Shown: positions 10,654 to 22,037, counted from the stretch's first letter. The stretch is DNA of 64,000 nucleotides from Onthophagus taurus (GCF_036711975.1 NC_091976.1:19158001-19222000); one strand, 5' to 3'. Program-made: numbers and translations. The notes: generated by a model not told the origin, from the sequence alone.

Positions 10654-11795
10654 ATGATTTATAAATTTCTTGTTATATTTTTAGTGTTAGTTGTAAAACC
10701 AAGCGAAATTAACAGTTTTTACAAAATAATTTCGGACTTTTTTCATTGTTATCAAATTATAATACAAGAAAGATGTCCGAATGAAAATGTAACGTTTTGG
10801 TTGTACAATAAACAAGTTTATGGTTATCAATTGAAAGAAAACGAATTAATAACTTTGCAAGAAGCTCCATTTATTCCGGATCAAAGAATAATTTTTTTAA
10901 TCCATGGATTTACTGGGAATCGAGAATGCAGTCCAAATCTTCAAATAAAACCAAGCAAGTTTAATTTATGAAGTATTATTAATATTTATTTATTAATTTT
11001 TATATATTTTTTTAGAATTGATCAAGAAAGGTTATAATGTAATCTCGGTGGATTATGAAAATGTGGCTAAATTTCCTTGCTATCTTCAAGCAGTGGAAAA
11101 TTCTAAAACCATTGCAAGATGTTTAGCTGATTTTATCGAAACATTATCAACAATAAAAATTAAAGATAAAAGTTTCTCTCTTGAAGATATTCATTTAATC
11201 GGTTTTAGTTTGGGTGGGCAAATCGCTGGAAAAACTGGAGCTTATTTAAAAGCATCCGGAAAAATGCTTTCAAGAATTACAGGATTAGACGTTGCGGGTC
11301 CTTTATTTTACGGCCCAACAACCTATTTAAATAAAAATTGTGCTAAATTCGTCGATTGTATCCACACTTGTTCAGGTAGATTGGGAAAATTATTTCCAAT
11401 CGGACACGTTGATTTCTACGTTAATAGTTTAATTCATCAAAATGGTTGTGATTTTTGTAAGATACTTTTTAATTATGTTATTGAAGTTTCAATTAATGTT
11501 TAACATTTTTTTTTTTAAATTAGGGAATTTTTCTTGTGATCATGGTCGAGCTCCCGAATTATACGCAGAATCAATTGATAGCGAAGTTGGATTTTATGGT
11601 GTGAATTTTTCTGGGGATTTTGAATTAATGGGACATAATGCATCAACTAGGTAATGAAAATTTTATTTTTAAATGTTTAAATTAAACCATTTTTGGTTTC
11701 GTTTCAGATCAAATGGAATTTACCATGTTGAAACTAACGCAAAATCACCGTTTGCTAAAGAAAGCAAAAAAATAAATAAGAATAATCTAGACTGA
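10654..11795 (+). CDS. Lipase gene 1: secreted lipase/phospholipase A1-like protein
   Basis: Four exons, 10654-10954, 11016-11456, 11524-11650 and 11708-11795, join into an open frame of 318 residues. The start gives a signal peptide (MIYKFLVIFLVLVVKP). The fold is the pancreatic lipase type: oxyanion segment FLIHGFTGN, nucleophile in GFSLGGQ, aspartate in TGLDVAGP, and histidine in SCDHGRAPELYAES. The two cysteines bounding the lid (GCDFWNFSC) are only six residues apart. Such a short lid is typical of insect phospholipase A1 rather than triglyceride lipase. Intron 1 starts with GC instead of GT. Unlike genes 2-5 it has no intron before GLD and no tiny first exon, so it is the more distant cluster member. 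The substrate is not known. Confidence 0.85.
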
Positions 11796-12055
11796 TTTTT
11801 ATTATTTATAGAAGATAAAATTTGTATTTCACTTTTTTAATGTTGTAGTGATGTAAGAAGATTATAAAAGTTAAGTTATTTTACTAATTGCTGTTTTTTT
11901 TACTCCAAACTTTGTTTTTAAAGCATACTTGTGTACAACATATACCAATTACGTTCATAATTTACATAACAAAACTAATTACAGGAATATAATTATATGA
12001 AAAAGTTGAAATTTTTTATAAACATCATAAAATATTACAACATAATTATCTGTAC
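11796..12055. other. 3' UTR of lipase gene 1 and upstream region of gene 2
   Basis: A near copy of this stretch, from TAATGTTGTAGTGATGTAAG on, recurs upstream of lipase gene 4 at about 21762-21970. The duplicated unit therefore began inside the 3' UTR of gene 1. Confidence 0.7.
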
Positions 12056-12065
12056 CTATTTAAAG
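12056..12065 (+). promoter_or_regulatory. Conserved core promoter of lipase gene 2
   Basis: CTATTTAAAG followed by a variant of CACTTGATGCTTGAT is kept at the same distance from the start codon in genes 2, 3 and 4. It is a likely TATA-type element about 55-65 bp upstream of the start codon. Confidence 0.5.
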
Positions 12066-12118
12066 CAGTTGATGCTTGATGCACATTTGTTTTACATAAA
12101 CTTTAAAATACTAACATA

Positions 12119-13350
12119 ATGAATATATTTGCAATTTCTTTCCTCAGTAAGTTTCTTATTAATTAAAAGAATCTTTATTTTAAACCAATTTGTTTTTAGT
12201 TTTTTATTTTCAATTAATTAATTCGAACGGAAATGTAATAATAGATCAAGTAAAATGTTTAGGCGCTGTGTTAAAAGGTGGATGTCCGAATAAAAAGGTA
12301 ACTTTTTGGCTATACAATAAAAACGCACAGGATTATTTATTAGACGAATTTAATAAAACAACTATTTCTAATGCTCCTTGGGTTCCAAATACTAAAACCG
12401 TTTTAATTTTACATGGTTATACTAGAAATAAATCAGTAGAACCCAATATATGGCTTAGACCTGGTTTGTATTAGCTTGAGTAATTGTTTTTACATAAAAA
12501 TTTCATTTTTTAGAATATATGACAAAAGGCTATAATATAATTTCCGCTGATTATCCGAAAGCTGTACCAGATCCTTGTTACGTGCAATCAGCGGTAAATG
12601 TTCGTAAAATTGGAAAATGTACCGCTGTTTTTATAGAAACACTTTTAAGCAAAACCAACGGTAAAGTCGAATTAAATAAATTACTTGTCGTCGGGTTTAG
12701 CCTAGGCGCACATGTTGCTGGAAGGGCGGGAAGTGAATTAAAAAAAAAGAAGATTACTTTAAATAGAATAGTGGGTAAATAAAAACAGATGTTTCAATTT
12801 TATCTTTAAATTTTGGGGGTATTATCTTTTAAAGGTCTTGATCCAGCCTTTCCTTTATTTAACGGCCCTTTAAATTTAATAACCAAGAATTCAGCAAACT
12901 TCGTTATGATAATCCATACAAACATGTTTGCTTTTGGAAATCCAGAATTTTCTGGTCACGTTGATTTTGTTGTTAATTATGGTATCGTACAACAACATTG
13001 CCTTGAGAAACAATATATGAGGAGTCCAGTAGGTAAGTAAGACAATAAAATGAATTTAATCGCAACTTTTAAATGATGATTTCAGAATTTATAGAATGTA
13101 ATCATGATATGGCACCACAGTATTATGCGGAATCAATTAATTCCGAAAAGTTCTTTTGTGGGGAATCTTTAGATAAAAAGAAATATGCTGTAATGGGAGA
13201 AAATACTGCATATGGGTACAAAATATTGCATAAATTTGTTTAAATTATATTTATTTTTAATAATCTTTTAGGACGACTGGAGTTTATCATGTAATAACTA
13301 ATAATACTGCACCATTCGCTATACATTCTACTTGTAATTTAACAAAATAA
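12119..13350 (+). CDS. Lipase gene 2: secreted lipase/phospholipase A1-like protein, catalytically complete
   Basis: Six exons, 12119-12146, 12200-12463, 12514-12774, 12835-13032, 13086-13215 and 13272-13350, with GT-AG introns of about 50-60 nt, give 319 residues. A 28-nt first exon (MNIFAISFL) joins to IFYFQLINSN to complete the signal peptide. Catalytic residues are present: VVGFSLGAHVAG (Ser), GLDPAFP (Asp) and ECNHDMAPQYYAES (His). VTFWLYNKN, VLILHGYTRN and FSGHVDFVVNYG are typical family segments. The lid loop between the two cysteines is 13-14 residues, which points to phospholipase A1-like activity. It is the intact relative of genes 3 and 4. The start is set by conservation of the tiny exon in all three. 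Confidence 0.88.
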
Positions 13351-13436
13351 ACTATATAATTTTGATATATTTATACAAATAAATATATTTTGTTTTGATT
13401 TTGAACGTATTTCATGACACATGATACACATATGAT

Positions 13437-13505
13437 ACACTGCGCATCAGAGAAAACGGGACATCCGTAAGATTGTGCATATTGAGGCATTTGTTAAGCA
13501 GTATC
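13437..13505 (-). mobile_element. Short RTE scrap downstream of lipase gene 2
   Basis: On the minus strand the bases near 13481-13503 read RILLNKCLN, the same piece as in the longer RTE fragment at 23.6-23.9 kb. The same scrap follows gene 3 near 19480. It is a useful duplication marker. Confidence 0.6.
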
Positions 13506-13651
13506 CTTGGTAAGTAGTCCATAACCGGCATCAAAACAATGCTACATGTTCAGTTGCAGTTAAAGTAATGGATCCTGAATGAGGAGGCTTCCTGATTCCC
13601 ACGTGCAATGGGTAGCTGAAAAAATGCTAATTAAGTACATTTTCTTTTTCA

Positions 13652-13785
13652 GGAATCTAGATTGTCAACCACCATCTGCGTACCTTACCTCGTCGAGTAA
13701 AGGCAAGAAGATAATGAAAAAAGTTTTAGATAAGCTATCAGAATTGGCAGCTAAACGTCTAATACGGTTTGGCAAAAATAAATGA
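13652..13785 (+). pseudogene. Exon-like fragment, basic 43-44-residue tail, unknown family
   Basis: After an acceptor-like TTTTCTTTTTCAG the frame reads NLDCQPPSAYLTSSSKGKK and continues with a lysine- and arginine-rich helix ending in RFGKNK and a stop. The copy at 16016-16149 differs, as far as I can see, by one silent change. No upstream exon is recognised. It could be the last exon of a displaced host gene or part of a transposon; I cannot tell which. Confidence 0.35.
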
Positions 13786-14439
13786 ATTAACATATATAAC
13801 AACTCTCAAACATATCAGTTCTACGCCAACGCCTATATGTTATAGCTTTACGCCATACCTGCTGCATGATTTTTCAATAAATAGCATCGAAAACACAACA
13901 GCTACCACATAATAAGTATTGACGTATGTACACCATTGCCAAGGGCAAAATATTGAACGATTTAAAAGTTTAGTAAATAAAGCCTTAAAACTTGAATTAT
14001 CATATCGTATGTTTCTATAATTATTACGGAGAGAACGGTGTAACTAAGTCTAGCAACTCTTTGCCACATCCAATCTTATAAAATTCTTAGTTGACGCCAA
14101 GTCTCTTAAAAGATGTTCGTGAGGAACTCAAAAAAGTACGAGTTATTAAAATCGATAATGAAATTGATGGAGATAATACGGATGTATAAAAATTATTTAT
14201 AATAAATCAAAAAACACCGATAACTAGGCCAAATCTAGCTATTGCCATTTTTTGGAAATATCGCCAAAATCTTGAAATAGAACTTTTTTTCATTTCAATC
14301 AAGCACTGGCAGAGTGTAACTATAATTGTTGTGATAAATCTCGTTACGTAAAAGTTTTCTCTATAAGTTGATTAAATCGATCATTTAAAATGTGGAGAGC
14401 AAAATTAATTAAAAACAATATATCGGTAGTTTTGAATTA

Positions 14440-15170
14440 TTTATACATGTTAAAACTTTTTATAATAATTTATATGTCTAAGGAGACTAGAAATCAAAGG
14501 GACACACTAGATCTTTTGGGTTGGATGGCCTCTATAACTAGGTCCAGAAAATCCTGTGACAAATATGCTCAATGTAAACAAAAGTACTTTGATCTCTTAG
14601 AGAGCGAAAAGAAAAAACGTTACACGAGAAACATTATAACTCATAAATCTATACATATCTCTGTACCGGTTTGTATGGTTTTAAACAAATGTATCGAAGA
14701 GGGAAGTTTTTCCCGAAAGGATGAAACATGCTAGGATCGTACCAATGTACAAAAAAGGAAATGACAACGATTGCTCAAATTACAGACCGATTGCCCTCCT
14801 TCCAGTGTTTTCAAAAATCTTCGAAGAACTAATAAAACGCCGACTAATCAGCTACTTGCTAAAAAATAAAATATTTGACGATAGCCAACATGGTTACAGG
14901 ACCGGCAGATCGACGATTACAGCTGTTACCCGAATGATACGCGATGTTACGAAAGCTCATGACAATCGAGAAAGCGTGGAAATGACCTGTTGCGACCTCA
15001 CCAAAGCTTTTGACACGGTAGACCATAATCTATTACTGGATAAACTCGCTTTTTACGGCGTAAGAGTATCAGCACTAAGTCTAATGAAATCGTATCTGAG
15101 TAACAGTGTCTGGGGCCTTTTACTCGGTAGAAAAATTTTTAAGTAATACACGGTGGGCATTAGATGACCG
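14440..15170 (+). mobile_element. Jockey-like LINE fragment, copy 1
   Basis: Pieces of a non-LTR reverse transcriptase: an upstream segment LLGWMASITRSRKSCDKY, then MKHARIVPMYKKGNDND, CSNYRPIALLPVFSKIFEEL, SQHGYRTGRSTI and CCDLTKAFDTVDHNLLLDKL. The GxPQGS and YADD regions are missing. It is internally deleted and frameshifted, and followed by a hAT fragment that interrupts the LINE's 3' region at about 15190. Confidence 0.85.
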
Positions 15171-15185
15171 AACTGTATTAGTTAA

Positions 15186-15690
15186 TTACTGTATATTGAA
15201 TAAACGATCATTTAAAGGCCGAGATTTTATAAAGTTAATGATTTTAACCACCTCATCGAGAGCCTTCTTATAACTGGGGGATAATTTCTTTGCAGCAAGT
15301 GCTTGCCTATGAAGCACACAGTGACTGCTAGAACAGTTTTTGGCGATATTTTTAATAAGTTGTACAGCTCCATTAATTGTGCCACTTTTGGTTTTTGCTC
15401 TATCTGTAGTACAGATTGATCTGTACAGATCCTGTACAGATATCGATGCAGTTGTCTCATGATATTTCATTGTGTTCAAGAAAAGAACTTAGGAGATTAA
15501 ATATTTTTAGTCCAGTAGTATATGTTGGTAGATATTTACATAACAGAAGATCCTCTGATATTGCGTTTTCATGCTGGTACCTAACGATGATAATTAATAT
15601 TGTCCAGCTACATCGGTAGATTCGTCCATTTGTAATGCAAATTTGCATGATTTCAGGCGAAAAGTAAGTTCATACCCTATAATTAAACTT
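15186..15690 (-). mobile_element. hAT (ZBED5-like) transposase fragment
   Basis: On the minus strand one frame reads ELTFRLKSCKFALQMDESTD, another YQHENAISEDLLLCKYL, and another NCSSSHCVLHRQALAAKKL and IINFIKSRPLN. This order matches the hAT-derived ZBED5/FAM200-like transposases. Frameshifts separate the pieces. It sits between LINE copy 1 and duplicate block A', so it inserted into, or deleted, the junction of the two blocks. Confidence 0.8.
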
Positions 15691-15850
15691 TTTATTTCCT
15701 TTCATTGTGTCGAAAATTCAAGCTATTTTGTATCAAATTCCCCTAAATGATCAATAGTATTATACAGTACGAATTCCGCAATGTTATTGACCGTCTAGGT
15801 TTGGTATTGAAGATTAATACATTTGCATAATGAACTCATAGTTTGTATTT
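15691..15850. other. Junction between hAT fragment and duplicate block A'
   Basis: Possibly more of the hAT element. No motif recognised. Confidence 0.3.
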
Positions 15851-15854
15851 ACAA

Positions 15855-17850
15855 TCGGCATCAAAACAATGCTACATGTTCAATTGCAGTTAAAGTAATG
15901 GATCCTGAATGAGGAGGCTTCCTTATTCCCACGTGCGAAATTTCTTTCAAATTGTTCCCAATACTCGATTGCTTTAGTAACTGAAGAAATGCTAATTAAG
16001 TACATTTTCTTTTTCAGGAATCTAGATTGTCAACCACCATCTGCGTACCTCACCTCGTCGAGTAAAGGCAAGAAGATAATGAAAAAAGTTTTAGATAAGC
16101 TATCAGAATTGGCAGCTAAACGTCTAATACGGTTTGGCAAAAATAAATGAATTAACATATATAATAACTCTCAAACATATCAGTTCTACGCCAACTCCTA
16201 TACGTTATAGCTCTACGCCATACCTGCTGTATAATTTTTCAATAAATAGCATCGAAAATACAACAACTACCACATAATCAGTATTGACGTATGTACACCA
16301 TTGCCAAGGGCAAAATGTTGAATGATTTAAAAGTTTAGTAAATAAAGCCTTAAAACTTGAATTATCATATCGTATGTTTCCATAATTATTAAGGAGAGAA
16401 CGGTGTAACTAAGTCAAGTAACTCTTGCAAATTTTCCAAATCCAATCTTATAAAATTCTTAGTCACTTACCTCAGTCAACGCCAAGTTTCTTAAAAGATG
16501 TTCGTGAGGAACTCAAAAAGGGACGAGTTATTAAAATCGATAATGGAATGATTGAGATAATCTGGATGCATAAAAATTATTCATATTAAATCAAAAAACA
16601 ACATCGATAACTAGATCAAATCTAGCAATTGCAATTTTTTGGAAATATTTAAATCTTGAAATAGAACTTTTTCTTTTCATTTCAATCAAACATTGGCAGA
16701 AAAACACTGGTAGAGTGTAACTATAATTGTTGTGATAAATCTCGTTATTTAAAAGTTTTCTTTATAAGTTGATTAAATCGATCATATAAATGTGGAGAGC
16801 AAAATTAATTAAAAACTAAATATCGATAGTTTTGAATTATTTATAAATGTAATGTCATGAGGAATAAATCCCCAAGTTTATGCGTATAGGTTGAGAATCA
16901 CTCTGTATGTCTAAGGAGACTAAAAATCAAAGGGACACACACACAGATCTTTTGGGTTGGCTGGCCTTTATAACTAGGTCCATGACAAATATGCTCAATG
17001 TAAACAAAAGTACTTTGATCTCTTAGAGAGCGAAAAGAAAAAAATCCGGCAACGACGAGTTCCAACGTTTATGTAAAGACTACAGCAAGAATTTTTTCAA
17101 AAAGTCTTTACTTTAACCCTTGTACCAAAGACGAGATAACAAATACAATTAATCATTTAAAAACCAAAAAGAGCGAAGATGTTTATGGACATTCAATAGC
17201 TGTAAGTTGCGAAAGAAATCTCTGAACCGCTTTGTATGGTTTTAAACAAATGTATTGAAGAGGGAGTTTTCCCGAAAGGATGAAACATGCCAGGATCGTA
17301 CCAATCTACAAAAAAGGAAATGACAACGATTGCTCAAATTACAGACCGATTGCCCTCCTTCTAGTGTTTTCAAAAATCTTCGAAGAACTAATAAAACGCC
17401 GACTAATCAGCTACTTGCTAAAAAATAAAATATTTGACGATAGCCAACATGGTTACAGGACCGGAAGATCGACGATCACAACTGTTACCCGAATGATACG
17501 CGATGTTACGAAAGCTCATGACAATCGAGAAAGCGTGGAAATGACCTGTTGCGACCTCACCAAAGCTTTTGACACGGTAGACCATAATCTATCACTGGAT
17601 AAGCTCGCCTTTTACGGCGTAAGGGGATCAACACTAAGTCTAATGAAATCGCATCTGAGTAACAGTGTCTGGGGCCTTTTACTCGGTAGAAAATTTTGTA
17701 AGTAATGCACGGTAGGCATTAGATGACCGAACTGTATTAGTTAATTACTATATTAGGTACTCATTGTTGAAGTATACATATGTATTTTGTATGACGTCTG
17801 CACAAAAACTTTTTTTTTACAAATAAACATTGACATTGACATTGACATAA
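15855..17850 (+). repeat. Duplicated intergenic block, copy A'
   Basis: Second copy of 13530-15190, longer because it keeps LINE sequence lost from copy A and a complete LINE 3' end. It includes the exon-like fragment at 16016-16149 with the same predicted residues as at 13652-13785. Confidence 0.8.
16890..17850 (+). mobile_element. Jockey-like LINE fragment, copy 2, with 3' end
   Basis: Reads NPCTKDEITNTINHLKTKKS, then MKHARIVPIYKKGNDND, NYRPIALLLVFSKIFEELI and CCDLTKAFDTVDHNLSLDKL. Truncated before GxPQGS. The 3' end is marked by AATAAACATTGACATTGACA followed by one more unit and an A-rich tract at about 17821-17855, a short tandem tail of the kind many insect LINEs carry. Stops and frameshifts make it inactive. 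Confidence 0.85.
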
Positions 17851-17855
17851 AAAAT

Positions 17856-18060
17856 AAAAAATAGCGGAAAATGTTGCGTTTAAAAACAAATTCCTTGATA
17901 ATATAAGTTTTAACCATATCTCTAAAAAGAATTTAGAAAAATTGATGTTTTCCTGTTCATAACAATCTATAATTATAAAAAAAATTTAGCTATACTACTT
18001 AAATAGTCAAAATTTTAAACATATTCTAGATAAGGAAGTACGCATAAATGTAATTGTCTG
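17856..18060. other. Upstream region of lipase gene 3, related to that of gene 5
   Basis: The stretch ending in AAAATTTTAAACATATTCTA at about 18009-18028 matches 24130-24300 upstream of gene 5, not the region upstream of gene 2 or 4. Nearer the gene the match switches to genes 2 and 4. Confidence 0.7.
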
Positions 18061-18063
18061 TAA

Positions 18064-18073
18064 CTATTTAAAG
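18064..18073 (+). promoter_or_regulatory. Conserved core promoter of lipase gene 3
   Basis: CTATTTAAAG followed by CACTTGATGCTTGAT, the same element at the same distance as in genes 2 and 4. Confidence 0.5.
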
Positions 18074-18123
18074 CACTTGATGCTTGATGTACATTAGTGT
18101 TACATAAACTTCAAAATACTAAA

Positions 18124-19348
18124 ATGATGAAAATATTCGCAATTTCTTTCCTCAGTAAGTTTCTTACTAATTAAAAGAATCTTTATTTTAAATCAATTTA
18201 TTTAGTTTTTTATTTTCAATTAATTAATTCGAACGCAAATGGAGCAACATATCAAGAAAATTGTTTAAGTATTGTGTTAAAAGGTGGATGTCCGCATAAA
18301 GACGTAACTTTTTGGCTATACAATAAAAACGCACAGAATTATTTATTAGACGAATTTAATATAACAAGTATTTCTAACGCTCCTTGGGTTCCAAATACTA
18401 AAACCGTTTTAATTTTACATGGTTATGCTAAAAATAAATCAGTAGAACCCAATATGTGGCTTAGACCTGGTTTGTATTAGCTTGAGTAATTGTTCTTACG
18501 CTTACATAAACAATTAATTTTTTAGAATATATGATAAAAGGCTATAATATAATCTCCGCTGATTATCCGAAAGCTGTACCAGCTCCTTGTGAGGTGCAAT
18601 CAGCGGAAAATGTTCGTAAAATTGGAAAATGTACCGCTGTTTTTATAGAAACACTTTTAAGCAAAACCAACGGTACAGTCGAATTAAATAAATTACTTGT
18701 AGTCGGGTCTAACCTAGGCACACATGTTGCTGGAAAGGCGGGAAGTGAATTAAAAAAAAAGAAGATTACTTTAAATAGAATAGTGGGTAAATAAAAGCAG
18801 ATGTTACAATTTTTTCTTTAAATATTGAGGGTATTATCTTTTTAAAGGTCTTGATCCACCGTTTACTTTATTTCACGGCCCTTTAAGTTTAATAACCAAG
18901 AATTCAGCAAACTTCGTTATGATAATCCATACAAACAAGTTTGATTTTGGAAATCCAGAATTTACTGGTCACGTTGATTTTGTTGTTAATTATGGTTCCT
19001 TTCAACAATATTGCCTTGAAGAAACAGGTCCAGTAGGTAAGTAAGACAATCAAATGAATTTAATGGCAAGTTTTAAATGATGATTTCAAAATTTATAGTG
19101 TGTAATGATATGGCATCACGGTATTATGCGGAATCAATTAATTCCAAAATGTTCTTTTGTGGGGTATCTTTAGATAAAAAGAAATATGCTATAATGGGAG
19201 AAAATACTCCAGATGGGTACAAAATATTGCATAAATTTGTTCAAATTATATTTATTTTTAATAATTTTTTAGGACGACTGGAGTTTATTTTGTAATAACT
19301 AATCCTACTGCACCATTTGCTATGGATTCTACTTGTCCTTCAACATAA
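18124..19348 (+). CDS. Lipase gene 3: lipase-like pseudoenzyme without catalytic Ser and His
   Basis: Six exons, 18124-18154, 18206-18469, 18526-18786, 18848-19036, 19099-19216 and 19273-19348, give an open frame of 312 residues with signal peptide MMKIFAISFL. It is close to gene 2. The nucleophile motif has changed from GFSLGAH to GSNLGTH (Ser to Asn), and the histidine motif CNHDMAP has become CNDMASR, with the His codon gone. The aspartate in GLDPPF remains. The old acceptor of intron 4 is TTCAA instead of TTCAG; ATTTATAG nine bases further gives an in-frame join, shortening the lid loop. All other splice sites and the frame are intact. It probably cannot hydrolyse esters, and may bind lipid or carry another role, as lipase-derived yolk proteins do in flies. 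A young pseudogene without a frame break is the alternative. Confidence 0.8.
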
Positions 19349-19479
19349 ATTGTATGATTTTGTAATATTTATACAAATAAATTTATTTTGTTTTGATTTT
19401 GAACATATTTCATGACACATGATACACATATGATACACTGCGCATCAGAGAAAACGGGCCATCCGTAAGATTGTGCAGA

Positions 19480-19742
19480 TTGAGGCATTTGTTAAGCAGT
19501 ATCCTTGTTAAGTAGTCTTATAGTTGGGTTGCAGCCTGTTAAACCATTTTTCCTTTTGAAAGTTCCTGTTCTTTGAACTTACCGAAGGCTGCTTTGGAAC
19601 ATTATGATGGTTTGCGTTCGATTTCTCAACGCAGAAATCAATACAAAGCTATCTTCTCTGGCTATTGTTTTTTTTTGAGCACCCTTTGCAGGCCGTTGGT
19701 GATAAGAACTAGTTGCAAAAAACTCTTGGTGTCTTCTTGTTG
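19480..19742. other. RTE scrap and unassigned 240-bp filler before the glycerate kinase copy
   Basis: The first bases repeat the minus-strand RILLNKCLN scrap seen after gene 2. The rest, to about 19742, is not recognised. Confidence 0.45.
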
Positions 19743-20930
19743 TTAACTACGACGGTCGGCTCCCCGGCACCTATTATGCAAATGTTTTTGGAGAAATCGA
19801 GCTGTAAGAAGTTCTCAACGTGGATATCGTCCAATTTTGATTTGGCCGACTCAAGAAAATTGAGTAAATCGGTTTTATTCGTAGATGAGTGGATCAGAGC
19901 AGCCAATTCAGCGTAGAATTTGCTTAAAACTTCAACGACGTCTTGGATTTTTGTCGTCAAAATTCGGGTTTCGTATCCGAAAGATATCGCTTTTGTTCTG
20001 CATGCTTCGACGGCAAGTTTGTTATTTCCCATAATAAAATTTTCGGCGTTTGTAACTTTAAAAGTATTTTCTGAGTTTAAAATTACTTTTACGTGCTCCG
20101 GAAGTTTCTCAAATAGTTCGTATTGTTTATTATATTTAAAGCTTTGTCTGGGGAATCATTTGTTACGGTTGGTCCACTTGCAATAAAGTCCAGTGGATCA
20201 CCAACTATGTCCGAAAGGATTAAACTAATTACTGTAGCTGGTAAAGATATTTTAGCTAAACCACCACCTTTTAATTCAGATAATTTTTTTCTAACTGTAT
20301 TTAATTCTTTTATATCGGCACCTCTTACTTAAGCTTTTTATTATAATTTGCTTTTCCTCTAAAGTCATTGGTTCCTTTGGGTATGGCAATAAAGCTGAAC
20401 CACCATCAGTTATTAAAACAACGACCAAATCATCTTTATCCAACTTTTCGATCATCTTTTTAATCTTTAAACTTCCTTCAAAAGCATTTAAATCGGGAAT
20501 ATTGTCTTTAGCGCCCTCTATAACTTGGATTCGACACACACACAGGTCAGGCTTCAAAATTTCGTAAAAATCCCGCTAGGTACCGTTGCAACGCCGTTTT
20601 GAAGGTTCTCACCCAAGATATCTTGTAATTCCAAAGCCATTCCATAAACCTCTTTTCCAAATACAACCAAATAACACGGTTTTTCATCACAAACTCGTTT
20701 CCATTCGCTATTAACGTTTTATTCTTGATCTGAACCGTCTTCTTGATTAAACTCTTTGTTTGAACGGAAGCCACATCCGCGAGAAAAATCATGGTAAATC
20801 GTTCATTGTTGAGAAATTACGGCAATTTTTAACGAAATTTATCGAAAAACTTCGGTTTAAAGTAACGAGAATCATAGCACACTCAATTTCGTTTAAGTAT
20901 TTTTGATAAGAAAGGTTGAAACGTGACAAG
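19743..20930 (-). pseudogene. Broken duplicate of glycerate kinase
   Basis: Matches the 3822-5351 gene from just after GEPTVVV to the N-terminus. The C-terminal 110 or so residues, including the SAGTDGMDGPTDAAGA signature, are absent; the homology stops at 19743. Frameshifts divide the rest into at least three frames: the FLADVASVQTKSLIKKTVQI part, the PDLNAFEGSLKIKKMIEKLD part and the NNKLAVEACRTKAISFGYET part. The initiation region is altered. In GGGSALLPYP the first Gly is Asp. Divergence from the parent is a few percent by eye. A translated product with kinase activity is not plausible. Confidence 0.9.
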
Positions 20931-21635
20931 TTAGGTTCAGATTAGACGTTTTGTATAAATATAGAAAGAATTAAAAGAGATGTTAATAAAATAATTATTA
21001 AAATAATGCAATTGGTGTTAATTTGATAATGATGGGATGTTTTGGATAAGAAAATCTATTGAAAAATATAGATTATTTATGGTAAAATAATCATCAGGCA
21101 TCTTAATTATAAAGTATGTAATTTTGGTTGCCCTATAATATATTATATCATCAAACTCATTGTGAGATAAACTTTAATTTTCCGATATATATTGTAAATT
21201 GTTGGAAAACAAACGTTGTTGGCATTTTTGAATTTTTTCCTTTAGTACACTAATGAAAAGAACAGGGGAATCCTAGGGAAGAACAGGGAAATTAGGGGAA
21301 TCTTCACAATAGTAAAGCTATTTGAGCTATTTGGTTCATGAAAGTACATAGAGCGAATCATTTTATCAACAAGGCGTGCGTTTATTTTTTGAACTGGTAA
21401 GTTTTCAACAATTGCAGTTTTTATGGTATCTTTATAGTTTGCGTACATTTTTTAGGTTTCTATAATCTCAAAGGATTTGACGAAAACTCAAATGAACAGA
21501 AATGTTATTTCTTTACAAACTAAAATTCAAATATTAGACCGTCTATTTTACTCCATGAAGATTCCATCAGAAAAAGTGTAGTAGCTGGAACCTGCAGCAG
21601 TATGAGTGCGATTTCATATGTTTTAGATATTAAAA
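20931..21635. repeat. Rest of the duplicated glycerate kinase-Tigger block
   Basis: Continues the copy of 5352-6075. It includes the glycerate kinase upstream DNA and the 5' end of the Tigger element, with the transposase start region recognisable near 21465. Homology ends at about 21630, inside the transposase. The copy therefore post-dates the Tigger insertion. Confidence 0.85.
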
Positions 21636-21970
21636 ATTATTTTTGTTTACTTTTTAATACGTTTTTACTCTATTTACCAATTCCAATTCCTCTTTCACTT
21701 TTATGTTTGTATAAGAACTTTGTTACGCCTGCAATCTGATAAGATTGAATATTGTTTAATGTTGTAGTGATGTAAGAAGATTATAAAAATTAGGTTATTT
21801 TACTAATTGCAGTTTTTTTACTCCAAACTTTGTTTTTTAAAGCATGCTTGTGCACCAATTAACTTCATAGTTTACATAATAACACTGATTACAGGAATAT
21901 AATTATATGAAAACGTTGAAAATATTCTTATTTTTTACGAACATCATAAAATACTACAACATAATTATCT
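21636..21970. other. Spacer, partly a copy of the 3' end of lipase gene 1
   Basis: From about 21762 it matches 11838-12050, meaning the 3' UTR end of gene 1 plus the upstream region of gene 2. The first 120 bases are not recognised. Confidence 0.6.
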
Positions 21971-21974
21971 GTAG

Positions 21975-21984
21975 CTATTTAAAG
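21975..21984 (+). promoter_or_regulatory. Conserved core promoter of lipase gene 4
   Basis: CTATTTAAAG followed by CACTTGATGCTTGAT, as in genes 2 and 3. Confidence 0.5.
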
Positions 21985-22037
21985 CACTTGATGCTTGATA
22001 CACATTACTGTTACATAAACTTCAAAATACTAAAGTG

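Larger units (their letters stand above)
13530..15190 (+). repeat. Duplicated intergenic block, copy A
   Basis: From ATCGGCATCAAAACAATGC-like sequence on, this block matches 15855-17750 (copy A'). It holds the short spliced-looking frame at 13652-13785, spacer sequence also related to 23.93-24.13 kb upstream of lipase gene 5, and a Jockey-like LINE. Copy A lacks a stretch of the LINE that A' keeps (about 17040-17220). Confidence 0.8.
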
